Below, piece by piece: positions 1-6,013 of a stretch of 10,986 nucleotides of DNA. Every line of letters starts with the position of its first letter. Within the stretch, counting starts at the first letter, position 1. Position numbers and translations under genes: made by a program. The notes under the pieces are model-generated. The model saw only the letters and a program-made list of their open reading frames with translations. It was not told the origin of the DNA and did no database searches. The stretch is from Lachnospiraceae bacterium (lineage in GTDB: Bacteria; Bacillota; Clostridia; Lachnospirales; Anaerotignaceae), in NCBI GenBank assembly GCA_028695945.1, contig JAQVIB010000044.1, forward strand, positions 1 through 10,986. The letters are read 5' to 3'.

Positions 1-765
1 AAACGCATTAGCAATTTCCTTATACTGATTGAATCCTGTCAGCTGATTAAATATTTCTTCTAGTGAGCCTTCACTGCTTTTTTTCTGAAGTTCTAAAAAC
101 GTTCCATCTGCTACAATTTCACCATTATTAATAAGAATGATTCTGTCGCTAATTTTTTCTACAACTTCTAATATATGTGATGAATAGAAAATCGTTTTCC
201 CCTGTTCTGCAAGCTCTGCTATAATCTCTTTAAAAATCATTACACTATTTGCATCAAGACCACTTAAAGGTTCATCAAAAAATAAAATATCTGGGTTGTG
301 AAGAAGGCTTGCGATAATAAGAACTTTTTGTTTCATTCCTTTTGAAAATGAAGAAATTCTGTTGTTATAAAACTCTCCTATACCAAAAAGCTTCATCAAC
401 CTCTTAGCCTTACTGTCAACAATTTCAAAATCCAATCCATATATTTCTCCAATAAAAGTAAGATATTCCTGCACAGTAAGGGTATCATACATCTCTGCCG
501 TTTCAGGAACGTAACCGATTTTTTTCTTATATTTGACACTACCCAACGTTATATCTTCTCCAAATACCTTTACTTCGCCTTGAAACCCATCTAAAATTCC
601 TAATAGAATTTTCACAGTTGTACTTTTTCCGGCTCCATTGGGGCCTATGTAGCCAATTATTTGACCACCTTGTATCTCCAGATTAATTCCTTTTAAAACC
701 TCTTTATTACCAAATTTCATACTAAGATCTTTAATAGAAATCAGCGATTCGTTTAATGAATTCAT
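1..765 (-). CDS. ABC transporter ATP-binding protein (ABC-2 type exporter), partial, C-terminus off the left edge
   Basis: The reading frame is open for 255 codons from an ATG at 763-765 to the window edge, so the C-terminus is missing. It starts MNSLNESLISIKDLSMKFG. All nucleotide-binding-domain motifs are visible in order: Walker A GPNGAGKST at about residue 42, the ABC signature in the variant form FSKGMKQK (about 144-151), Walker B with D-loop ILFFDEPLSGLD, and the switch histidine in SSHILEVVEK. The order and the short C-terminal extension after the H-loop match ATPases that pair with a separate ABC-2-type membrane protein, as in the Ecs, Ytr and bacitracin-type exporter groups. The permease would be expected further left. 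A good Shine-Dalgarno (AAGGGAG, 7 nt before ATG) fixes the start. It is the first gene after its promoter at 824-852. The substrate cannot be told from this part of the protein. Confidence 0.95.
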   Translation of the reverse strand, partial: MNSLNESLISIKDLSMKFGNKEVLKGINLEIQGGQIIGYIGPNGAGKSTTVKILLGILDGFQGEVKVFGEDITLGSVKYKKKIGYVPETAEMYDTLTVQEYLTFIGEIYGLDFEIVDSKAKRLMKLFGIGEFYNNRISSFSKGMKQKVLIIASLLHNPDILFFDEPLSGLDANSVMIFKEIIAELAEQGKTIFYSSHILEVVEKISDRIILINNGEIVADGTFLELQKKSSEGSLEEIFNQLTGFNQYKEIANAF

Positions 766-822
766 AAATTTTCTCCCTTACCATTCTGCGGCATTCCTTA
801 TTTCTCTAAACTAATTTCACTT

Positions 823-846
823 TATTATACACTCATATGTATAATA
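823..846. promoter_or_regulatory. 24-bp palindrome between -35 and -10: candidate operator
   Basis: Two perfect 9-bp arms, TATTATACA (823-831) and TGTATAATA (838-846), surround a 6-bp centre. The palindrome overlaps the -10 box and fills the spacer, the classical place for a repressor. ABC exporter operons in Firmicutes are often controlled by small dimeric repressors such as the GntR/YtrA group, but no regulator gene lies in the window beside this site and the protein that binds is unknown. The symmetry is directly visible; the regulatory role is inferred. Confidence 0.55.
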
Positions 847-852
847 TTTCCA
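824..852 (-). promoter_or_regulatory. Probable sigma-A promoter of the ABC transporter gene
   Basis: Read on the minus strand there is a perfect -10 TATAAT (plus 824-829) and a -35 TGGAAA (plus 847-852, 4 of 6 to TTGACA) with an exact 17-bp spacer. Transcription would start near 817 and give a leader of about 50 nt before the ATG at 765. The spacer is occupied by a strong palindrome, listed separately, so the promoter is probably repressible. Confidence 0.7.
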
Positions 853-864
853 TACATTTTAAAA

Positions 865-907
865 AGAGGTTAAATAAGGTGCCATTTTTGACCCAGACTT
901 AACCTCT
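865..907 (-). repeat. Inverted repeat, terminator-like on the minus strand or a mobile-element end
   Basis: Perfect 9-bp arms AGAGGTTAA (865-873) and TTAACCTCT (899-907) enclose a 25-nt loop. On the minus strand the second arm runs straight into TTTTT, so it could be a weak terminator just upstream of the ABC promoter. The long loop, containing GTGCCATTTTTGACCC, is not typical of an intrinsic terminator and recalls the ends of some insertion sequences, though I cannot name a family. Confidence 0.35.
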
Positions 908-1038
908 GATTTTTACACTTTTCTATTAAAACATACTGCATCATCTATATTGCAAGTAACCCTACCTCATTAAAATATCATTTCCTTAGCATGTTACGTT
1001 TCCCATGACTTTTTATTTTTTAATACTATGTCTAAATA

Positions 1039-1060
1039 TTTTCTGTCTAATTTATTGTAG
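1039..1060 (+). repeat. 22-bp direct repeat, copy A (IS-end-like)
   Basis: The block starts TTTTCTGTCTAA and ends TTATTGTAG. It recurs at 2900-2921 in the same orientation with one mismatch (T versus C at the 13th base), and a trailing TCCA is shared further on. Read on the minus strand, each copy begins with TGGA and continues into AATAA(A/G)TTAGACAG, which resembles the terminal inverted repeats of the IS3/IS150 family. No transposase is present. The two copies flank the EAL-HDOD gene. Confidence 0.5.
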
Positions 1061-1136
1061 CTTTTCCATTATACAGATATGCAAAAGAATTAATTGACTA
1101 AAATAGAACCCTGTTTTTGCTTCCACTAAATTAATA

Positions 1137-1189
1137 AAAATCCTAATAAAGTATTCCTTTAATATACAGGAATACCCTATCAGGATTTT
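1137..1189 (-). terminator. Long hairpin, probable terminator of the EAL-HDOD gene
   Basis: The arms at 1137-1158 and 1168-1189 are 22 nt each with a 9-nt loop. In RNA made from the minus strand all 22 positions pair, three as G-U wobbles (including the GG/UU step next to GUAUUCCU). In plus-strand RNA the same three positions are A-C mismatches. The minus-strand stem ends in AGGATTTTTATT, a short U-rich tail, and lies about 75 nt past the stop codon at 1264. Both facts favour a terminator or 3'-end structure for the minus-strand transcript. Confidence 0.6.
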
Positions 1190-1263
1190 ATATGTAAGAA
1201 AATTTAGAAACCCAGATATGGAATGCAGTTTATATGCACATTATTTTGCTTTGCCTAGAAAAA

Positions 1264-2586
1264 TTATACGTTCTCCTCAGCGAGATCAGCAGGAGCGGCA
1301 ATCCGAGCCCAGATTATATTTGCACGATCCACAGAATCAAAATACAAACTAGTGAGCACGTTGGTGGGAATATGAAGCTCATCTGCCAGAGCAGTGATGC
1401 GATCCCAGTCGGCCCGTTCATAACTTAGAAGCAGAGAAAACAGTTTTCCGGCGGACCCTTTTTGATAGAGCAATGCATCTCTGACTTCATCTGTAACTGT
1501 GACTTCAGACAAAATTTCTTCCATCGATGCGTCTATCAGACATCCTAATGTAGAAAACATACCAATCAAATAAGCATCACCCTTAGAGATGGAAAGTGTA
1601 TTCTGCGTGTAATCGCTTAGATCACTGCAGAAATTTGCCCGCAAGAAAGACAACTTGAGAAACTCTTCACTCGATGGATCGATTTCATTTTCCGCATTGC
1701 TGGCACTAAGAAAATATATCCATTGACGTAACTGACCAAGTCCCAGAGTCATAATAGCCTGGTGGATGGTAGTAGAGCGGTGCTTGGAAGAATAATAGAC
1801 TGAGTTTGCCATGCGTAGCAGACCGAATACCATGGAAGCATCTTGCGATACCAGTTGCTCAATCTCGTCAATATCCGGCTCATCCTTAGTGATTGCCACT
1901 ATCAGTCGGAAAAAGTTGCTTTGCAGATATCCACTTGTGTGTACGTTGGATGAGAGCTTTTCTGCCACAAAAGTCCCCTCTAACGCATCTACACGCAGAT
2001 TTATTGCACAATTGTAAAGCTCCTCGTTGATAATATTTGTTGCGATACATTTCTTTTCCATGCTATGGGCAAGCTCAATGATGTTGGACAATGTCGACAT
2101 CGGAGTCGTGGAAAAATTCAGCTTGATATAATGAATTTGGTCCATCAATGCTAAATAACGAGGAGCAAATCTGAATTCGTTTACCGCAATTTTATAGCCC
2201 TCTTTTGCAAATTTCTGGACGAAATTCATGGCCAATGGATAGATAATTACATTATCTTCAATCTGGATAACCAATTCAGACTTTTTGAATAGCTTTGGTG
2301 CATTCTTCATTAGCAGAGTAGGCGTGAAAGTCATGAAGTTCAAAGTCCCCGTCAGAGATTTATCGGTATTCTGTGTTAAAAAATTGTAAATGGTATTTGC
2401 AGCCGCAAAGTCATTTCTAAAAGACGGAGCATTGGATGCAGTTGGCGTGGAAACGTCAACCTCCGCCTTAGAAGACGGGCCATCAGTGCCAAATGCCTGA
2501 TTTTCGCCGTAGTAGAGAAGTTCATAACCGATGACATTGCTGTCCCTGTCTTTAATTGGCTGTCGTACAATATACTTGCTGTTCAT
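1264..2586 (-). CDS. EAL-HDOD signalling protein (YuxH-like), EAL domain degenerate
   Basis: The 440-residue protein has the two-domain build of the YuxH/COG3434 family. Residues 1-220 form an EAL-like domain, opening with the typical YIVRQPIKDRDSNVIGYELLY; the catalytic E-x-L reads ELL, the DDFG-type metal site reads VNEF (135-138) and the later lysine region is IKLN, so c-di-GMP hydrolysis is unlikely. A linker at about 31-60 is rich in Ser, Ala and Pro and looks like an insertion. Residues about 225-420 form an HDOD domain (VSQDASMVFGLLRMANSVYY; TTIHQAIMTLGLGQLRQWI), a helical, HD-like fold without the metal-binding HD pair. Such proteins are thought to act in signalling rather than as enzymes, sometimes linked to motility or c-di-GMP. 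The start is supported by AAAGGGG, 6 nt before ATG. It is a single-gene unit, with a hairpin downstream at 1137-1189, and is somewhat GC-richer than the flanking spacers. Confidence 0.9.
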   Translation of the reverse strand: MNSKYIVRQPIKDRDSNVIGYELLYYGENQAFGTDGPSSKAEVDVSTPTASNAPSFRNDFAAANTIYNFLTQNTDKSLTGTLNFMTFTPTLLMKNAPKLFKKSELVIQIEDNVIIYPLAMNFVQKFAKEGYKIAVNEFRFAPRYLALMDQIHYIKLNFSTTPMSTLSNIIELAHSMEKKCIATNIINEELYNCAINLRVDALEGTFVAEKLSSNVHTSGYLQSNFFRLIVAITKDEPDIDEIEQLVSQDASMVFGLLRMANSVYYSSKHRSTTIHQAIMTLGLGQLRQWIYFLSASNAENEIDPSSEEFLKLSFLRANFCSDLSDYTQNTLSISKGDAYLIGMFSTLGCLIDASMEEILSEVTVTDEVRDALLYQKGSAGKLFSLLLSYERADWDRITALADELHIPTNVLTSLYFDSVDRANIIWARIAAPADLAEENV

Positions 2587-2631
2587 CGTATTCCCCTTTC
2601 GACAGGCTACGGTAGCGAGCTTTTTTACGAT
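2585..2631 (-). promoter_or_regulatory. 5' leader of the EAL-HDOD gene with possible start-codon-masking stem
   Basis: In minus-strand RNA, AUCGUA (plus 2626-2631) can pair with UACGAU (plus 2585-2590), which includes the first two bases of the AUG. The enclosed sequence holds the Shine-Dalgarno and a small GCUAC/GUAGC palindrome (2606-2616). This could modulate translation. I looked for the GEMM-I c-di-GMP riboswitch core and did not find it. Confidence 0.25.
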
Positions 2632-2819
2632 CCGTTATACCTGTTTTTTATGTAGAATGTATCTTCATACTATATTAATCGGCATGATTTAGAAAGAAAT
2701 AACACTTTTTTTGAATTTTACATACATGAACTCATAAATTTCACGTTCCATTTCATCTTACGAATAAAAAAAATATGTTAAAATATTCATTTTTAAGTGT
2801 ATTATAAAAACACCCCATC

Positions 2820-2841
2820 GATGTATTATCATATATACATC
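2820..2841. repeat. Short inverted repeat GATGTAT/ATACATC
   Basis: Perfect 7-bp arms at 2820-2826 and 2835-2841 flank an 8-bp AT spacer. The site lies about 100 bp upstream of the SLH promoter, so it could be a regulator binding site; nothing in the sequence tells which. AT-rich DNA yields such repeats by chance fairly often. Confidence 0.25.
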
Positions 2842-2899
2842 CTTCACTGCTCATGCTTTGCTGCAAATAATTTTTCTAGTAAAAATCATTGAACTCAAG

Positions 2900-2921
2900 T
2901 TTTCTGTCTAACTTATTGTAG
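2900..2921 (+). repeat. 22-bp direct repeat, copy B (IS-end-like)
   Basis: Second copy of the block at 1039-1060, 21 of 22 identical and in the same orientation. Read on the minus strand from 2929 it starts TGGATAGACTACAATAAG, a TG-initiated end like those of IS3/IS150-group elements. It sits directly upstream of the extended -10 promoter of the SLH gene, so it may also supply sequence to that promoter. Confidence 0.5.
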
Positions 2922-2938
2922 TCTATCCAACGTTCTTA

Positions 2939-2947
2939 TGATATAAT
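2939..2947 (+). promoter_or_regulatory. Extended -10 promoter of the SLH gene
   Basis: TGATATAAT is a perfect -10 hexamer (2942-2947) with the extended TGn motif (2939-2941). No good -35 is found at 17-18 bp; the best TTG-containing hexamer, TTGTAG at 2916-2921, is 20 bp away. Extended -10 promoters tolerate this. The start of transcription would be near 2954, about 40 nt before the TTG start codon. Confidence 0.6.
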
Positions 2948-2992
2948 AAAGCATATTGTAAAATACATTAACTAATTATGGAGAGAATCATA

Positions 2993-4060
2993 TTGAAGAA
3001 ATATTTCAGAGCAATATTCTTTATTTTACTATGCACTTTAGTGATACAACAAACTTCTATCTTATGTTTAGCAGTTGAAAAAAAAGAGTTACCATCCTGG
3101 GCGGCAGAATCGCTTACGTATTGCGAAGAACAAGAGCTTATTGAAACGGACTATGAGTGGGAAGGGATGATTACAAGAGGTGATGTTATTACCATACTGT
3201 ACCGACTCCAGAAGTATCACCCGAAAATCGAAGTTGGCGATTTAAATCCGTTTCAGGATATAGACGAAAATTCTCCATATTATTCCGAAATTTTAAGCTT
3301 ATATTATAGCGGAATATATTCCGGAGTTAAGGATGAAGCCGGAGGACTATTTGCAAAGGTGGAAGATGAGATGACCCGTGCAGATGCCTTGACGTTGCTG
3401 GTACGAGGACTTCGTCTTGACAGCTTAAACCAATACAGCTATCTAATATTTGAGGATTCCAACGAAGTACCTGATTATGCGTGTTCCAGTATTAGCACCT
3501 TAGTTGATTTAGATATACTCCACGGCTATAAGGATGGTAAACTATGCCCCAACGAGAACATGACAAGGCTAGAATATTTAAGTCTAGTTCATCGCATAAG
3601 TACAGAAGTTCATACGACAAAACTAATGCCAAAAAGAAATGAATATTTTCGGTCTACATTTGAATCATCCATGTCAAAATCAGAATTTCACATGCAATTA
3701 TTCTATAATAATAAAACAAATGAACTTACTAGAAGGATTGTTAATGGAGGGGAATACCTTTATGCAGTGCCCGAAGATTCAATACAATTAGAGTACTATC
3801 ATAATAACGTGTGGAATATCATTCCAATTAAACCGGCTGGCAGCGACCTTATGCTGTATGGAGTGTCTCCCGGAGAAGAAATAACACTTTCCTTTAATCT
3901 AGATGAGTATGATTTTAATTTTCCATCTGGTCGATACCGACTGATACAAATGGTTGAAAAGAAGACTTATATTGATGCTGCCTCTTTAGAAGCACCTTTT
4001 TATAGACCGAAAGACGTCCCATATGAATATGTAATTTGTGAATTTGAATTGTTAAAATAG
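2993..4060 (+). CDS. Secreted S-layer-homology (SLH) domain protein with Ig-like C-terminus
   Basis: A 355-residue cell-surface protein. The first 27 residues are a signal peptide (KKYFR, hydrophobic core, cleavage likely after CLA). Three SLH repeats follow at about 33-77, 85-143 and 153-203, each with the family mark: ITRGDV, MTRADAL and MTRLEYL. SLH domains bind pyruvylated secondary cell-wall polymer, so the protein is probably wall-anchored. Residues about 230-355 are a beta-rich domain ending PSGRYRLIQMVEK...YVICEFEL, like the bacterial Ig-like domains common in Clostridia; its role is unknown. I choose the TTG at 2993 because GGAGAG (2980-2985) lies 7 nt before it; the in-frame ATG at 2978 overlaps that Shine-Dalgarno and has none of its own. 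At 355 residues it is too short to be a main S-layer protein. No lipobox is seen. Neighbours are unrelated. Confidence 0.88.
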   Translation: MKKYFRAIFFILLCTLVIQQTSILCLAVEKKELPSWAAESLTYCEEQELIETDYEWEGMITRGDVITILYRLQKYHPKIEVGDLNPFQDIDENSPYYSEILSLYYSGIYSGVKDEAGGLFAKVEDEMTRADALTLLVRGLRLDSLNQYSYLIFEDSNEVPDYACSSISTLVDLDILHGYKDGKLCPNENMTRLEYLSLVHRISTEVHTTKLMPKRNEYFRSTFESSMSKSEFHMQLFYNNKTNELTRRIVNGGEYLYAVPEDSIQLEYYHNNVWNIIPIKPAGSDLMLYGVSPGEEITLSFNLDEYDFNFPSGRYRLIQMVEKKTYIDAASLEAPFYRPKDVPYEYVICEFELLK

Positions 4061-4604
4061 GTATATCTTTAGTTCTGCCTATTAGCCGAATTTTAAACAG
4101 TTGAATCACCAAATTGGATAAGCTTATTGTGACAACCCAAATAAAGGTACGTGCTAGTATTCTAAATTGGTAATACTTTGTTCTGGTTATAAATGTCGTT
4201 GTGCTTGAGTTTTTATGTTAAAATGCTGTAAGCAAATCAGAACTTGATGAAATTAAAGTTTATAGTCCAAAGGATTTTAAAATTTGCAACAGGAATTAAG
4301 AAAAGTAGCAACGGCTGGAAGCATCCTTTTCCCCTTATGCATTTTTTATTGGTCTGGTAGTGGAATGAATGGAAATAATATAGAAAAATAGAGCATAATT
4401 TAAATTTTCAATTATTATAAACATGATTTGAGCATATGAAAAGCATACTAACAGTTAAGCGGATATTAATAGAATACTTGCTTAAATATAGATAATTTAC
4501 CTATTTCCACAGCAGTTGTGGGTAGTGTAAATTTGGACTATTTGTTTTGTTGGTAGTACTATCGCATATTGCTCCATCTGGTATAAGTGAAGGGAGACAA
4601 AACA
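4061..4604. other. Intergenic region of 544 bp, possible gene relics
   Basis: No open frame here has both a start and a ribosome binding site. Two adjoining short frames read like protein: 4222-4296 (KSELDEIKVYSPKDFKI) and 4284-4388 (LRKVATAGSILFPLCIFYW, one hydrophobic helix), in different frames and each closed by a stop. They may be an eroded gene but match nothing I recognise. A CCACA/TGTGG dyad (4507-4521) lies about 85 bp before the dehydrogenase. I do not see a convincing terminator for the SLH gene or a convincing promoter for the dehydrogenase. Confidence 0.45.
4507..4521. repeat. CCACA-N5-TGTGG dyad upstream of the dehydrogenase
   Basis: Two perfect 5-bp GC-containing arms with a 5-bp centre stand out in an AT-rich spacer, about 85 bp before the dehydrogenase start. 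It could be an operator or a small leader hairpin. Position and symmetry are the only evidence. Confidence 0.25.
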
Positions 4605-5555
4605 ATGAATGATAAAACTGTTGTATTAAATGGCAGCTTGGTAAATTATGATGGAAACATTGATTACTCACAAATTGCATCTGAAGTGGTAATCTATAAT
4701 GAAACACCTGAAGATAAAATTTTGGAGCGAGTTCAGGGTTTTACAATCGTTGTAACAAAAGAAATGAAGGTCAGTGGTGACATTATTAGAAAATTTCCTG
4801 ATAGTGTTAAGATGATTTGTGAAGCTGGAACTGGATATAACAATATAGATTTGCATGCAGTACGTGAAAAGGGAATCATATTATGTAATATCCCTGCGTA
4901 TAGCTCTCAACGAGTGGCACATACAGCAATCCTTTTAATTTTAAACCTAGCAAGCTCAATGCAAAAACAGATTCGTATGCTTTCGGAAGGTAATCATGAT
5001 AATTTCCATAAACACTTAATGGTAGATCACGTAGAATTAAACGGTAAAACATTAGGGGTTATTGGTTATGGAAATATTGCAAAAGAAATAATCAAAGTAG
5101 CACAAGCACTTGGAATGGAAATTTTAGTATCGACCAGAACCCCAAGAGCAAATGAGGACAAAATACACTTTACAACAAAAGAAGAAGTTTTAATGCAAAG
5201 TGATTTTATTTCTCTTAATTGTCCTTTAAACGAATCAACAAAACACATAATCAATAAAGATACGCTTGCCATGATGAAACCTACTGCATACTTAATCAAT
5301 ACTGCACGAGGAGCATTGATTGATGAAAAAGCATTGATAGACGCATTGCAAAATAGTGTAATTGCAGGTGCTGGTTTAGATGTACAGGAAGTTGAGCCAT
5401 TAGATGATGCAAGTCCATTGTATACAATGGATAATGTTATTATTACCCCTCATATGGGATGGCGAGGATTAGAAACAAGACAACGTTTAGTTTCATTAAT
5501 CACGGATAATATCAGAGCTTTTTGCGAAGGACAGCCCATCAACAGGGTTGGCTAG
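4605..5555 (+). CDS. D-isomer-specific 2-hydroxyacid dehydrogenase (HprA/glycerate dehydrogenase-like)
   Basis: A 316-residue cytosolic NAD(P)H-dependent reductase of 2-oxoacids; family members act on hydroxypyruvate, glyoxylate, phosphoglycerate or similar substrates, and the exact one is not readable here. Seen in the sequence: substrate-loop motif EAGTGYNNID (73-82), nucleotide-binding loop GYGNIA (154-159), and the catalytic Arg235 (NTARG), Glu264 (QEVEP) and His283 (TPHMGW). Two details are unusual. The third glycine of GxGxxG is Ala159, and the strand after it ends in STRT (176-179) with no acidic residue, which may allow NADP. The length fits the family. The start is ATG 4605 with AAGGGAG 8 nt upstream; an in-frame GTG at 4587 overlaps that site and is unlikely. 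It is a single gene ending before the terminator at 5720. Confidence 0.93.
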   Translation: MNDKTVVLNGSLVNYDGNIDYSQIASEVVIYNETPEDKILERVQGFTIVVTKEMKVSGDIIRKFPDSVKMICEAGTGYNNIDLHAVREKGIILCNIPAYSSQRVAHTAILLILNLASSMQKQIRMLSEGNHDNFHKHLMVDHVELNGKTLGVIGYGNIAKEIIKVAQALGMEILVSTRTPRANEDKIHFTTKEEVLMQSDFISLNCPLNESTKHIINKDTLAMMKPTAYLINTARGALIDEKALIDALQNSVIAGAGLDVQEVEPLDDASPLYTMDNVIITPHMGWRGLETRQRLVSLITDNIRAFCEGQPINRVG

Positions 5556-6013
5556 GAATTATAAAGCTATAATACTTGTACAACAAAATTAAGATTCATA
5601 TCCGCCTTGATTGGTTGATACATCGGTAAAAAGAAGATGTGCCAATAGGCATTAATAAAAACTCGATTTCTTGTGTACACTGTATTGACTCAGATCCATT
5701 ACATTTAATTACAGGTATGAAAGTTGCCATCCGAACGGATGGCAACTTTTCTTTTTTTCTATCTAATTAAACTCAATAATAAATTGCAACACAATATTAT
5801 CGTCTACTGCTTCCGATGCAAATCAAAAACCCATCTGTACTAGTTCTAATCCATACAATGAAGGGTACAACGTTCATTTTTAAAAACGAAAGTAATGCAA
5901 GCACATCAGTATGCTTATTCCTACACAAATGCATGATTTTTTATAAACCAAAATCTAGTTTTGTCACTTTTTTTCTCGATGGTAGGTTTAATTTCATTTT
6001 GCAACGGATTACT
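5556..6013. other. Convergent intergenic region of 458 bp, one terminator, no gene
   Basis: The region lies between the dehydrogenase (plus) and gatB (minus). Its clear element is the plus-strand terminator at 5720-5760. An open stretch on the plus strand (5573-5767, one internal stop at 5627) encodes protein-like sequence such as PIGINKNSISCVHC but has no ribosome binding site and runs through the terminator. A 67-codon plus frame at 5816-6019 also lacks a ribosome binding site. No clear U-tailed terminator is visible after gatB on the minus strand. Confidence 0.6.
5720..5760 (+). terminator. Rho-independent terminator
   Basis: A perfect stem (5720-5732 with 5737-5749, closing on a GAAC loop) contains the GC-rich core GTTGCCATCC and is followed by TCTTTTTTT. 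It is a textbook plus-strand terminator, 165 nt after the dehydrogenase stop. The minus-strand side has no U tract after the hairpin, so it should not stop gatB transcripts efficiently. Confidence 0.92.

Larger units (their letters stand above)
766..1263. other. Intergenic region of 498 bp without a gene
   Basis: This is AT-rich DNA between the ABC gene and the 3' end of the EAL-HDOD gene. It holds the ABC promoter with its palindrome, the inverted repeat at 865-907, one copy of a 22-bp direct repeat (1039-1060) and the long hairpin at 1137-1189. I see no open frame with a ribosome binding site. A short plus-strand frame starting at 1234 runs into the EAL-HDOD gene antisense and has no support. 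Confidence 0.7.
2587..2992. other. Divergent intergenic region of about 400 bp without a gene
   Basis: It separates the EAL-HDOD gene (minus) from the SLH gene (plus). It contains the leader stem near 2585-2631, a GCCGATTA box on the minus strand (core at 2678-2683) that resembles a sigma-28 -10 element but lacks a good -35, a 7-bp inverted repeat at 2820-2826/2835-2841, the second 22-bp repeat copy (2900-2921) and the SLH promoter. I see no coding sequence. Confidence 0.6.

Noticed and set aside
1234..1428. Small plus-strand frame overlapping the 3' end of the EAL-HDOD gene
   Set aside because: It is antisense to a well-supported gene, lacks a ribosome binding site and has no family features.
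2587..2680. c-di-GMP riboswitch upstream of the EAL-HDOD gene
   Set aside because: The leader holds short pairings and GCUACCGUAGCC, but the conserved GEMM-I core and its two-helix layout are not present.
1039..2921. CRISPR-like array from the 22-bp repeats
   Set aside because: Only two copies exist, 1.86 kb apart with a gene between them. There is no regular spacing and no cas gene.
4056..4083. AATAGG/CCTATT inverted repeat at the stop of the SLH gene as a terminator
   Set aside because: It has only 6 A/T-rich pairs around a 16-nt loop and no following U tract.
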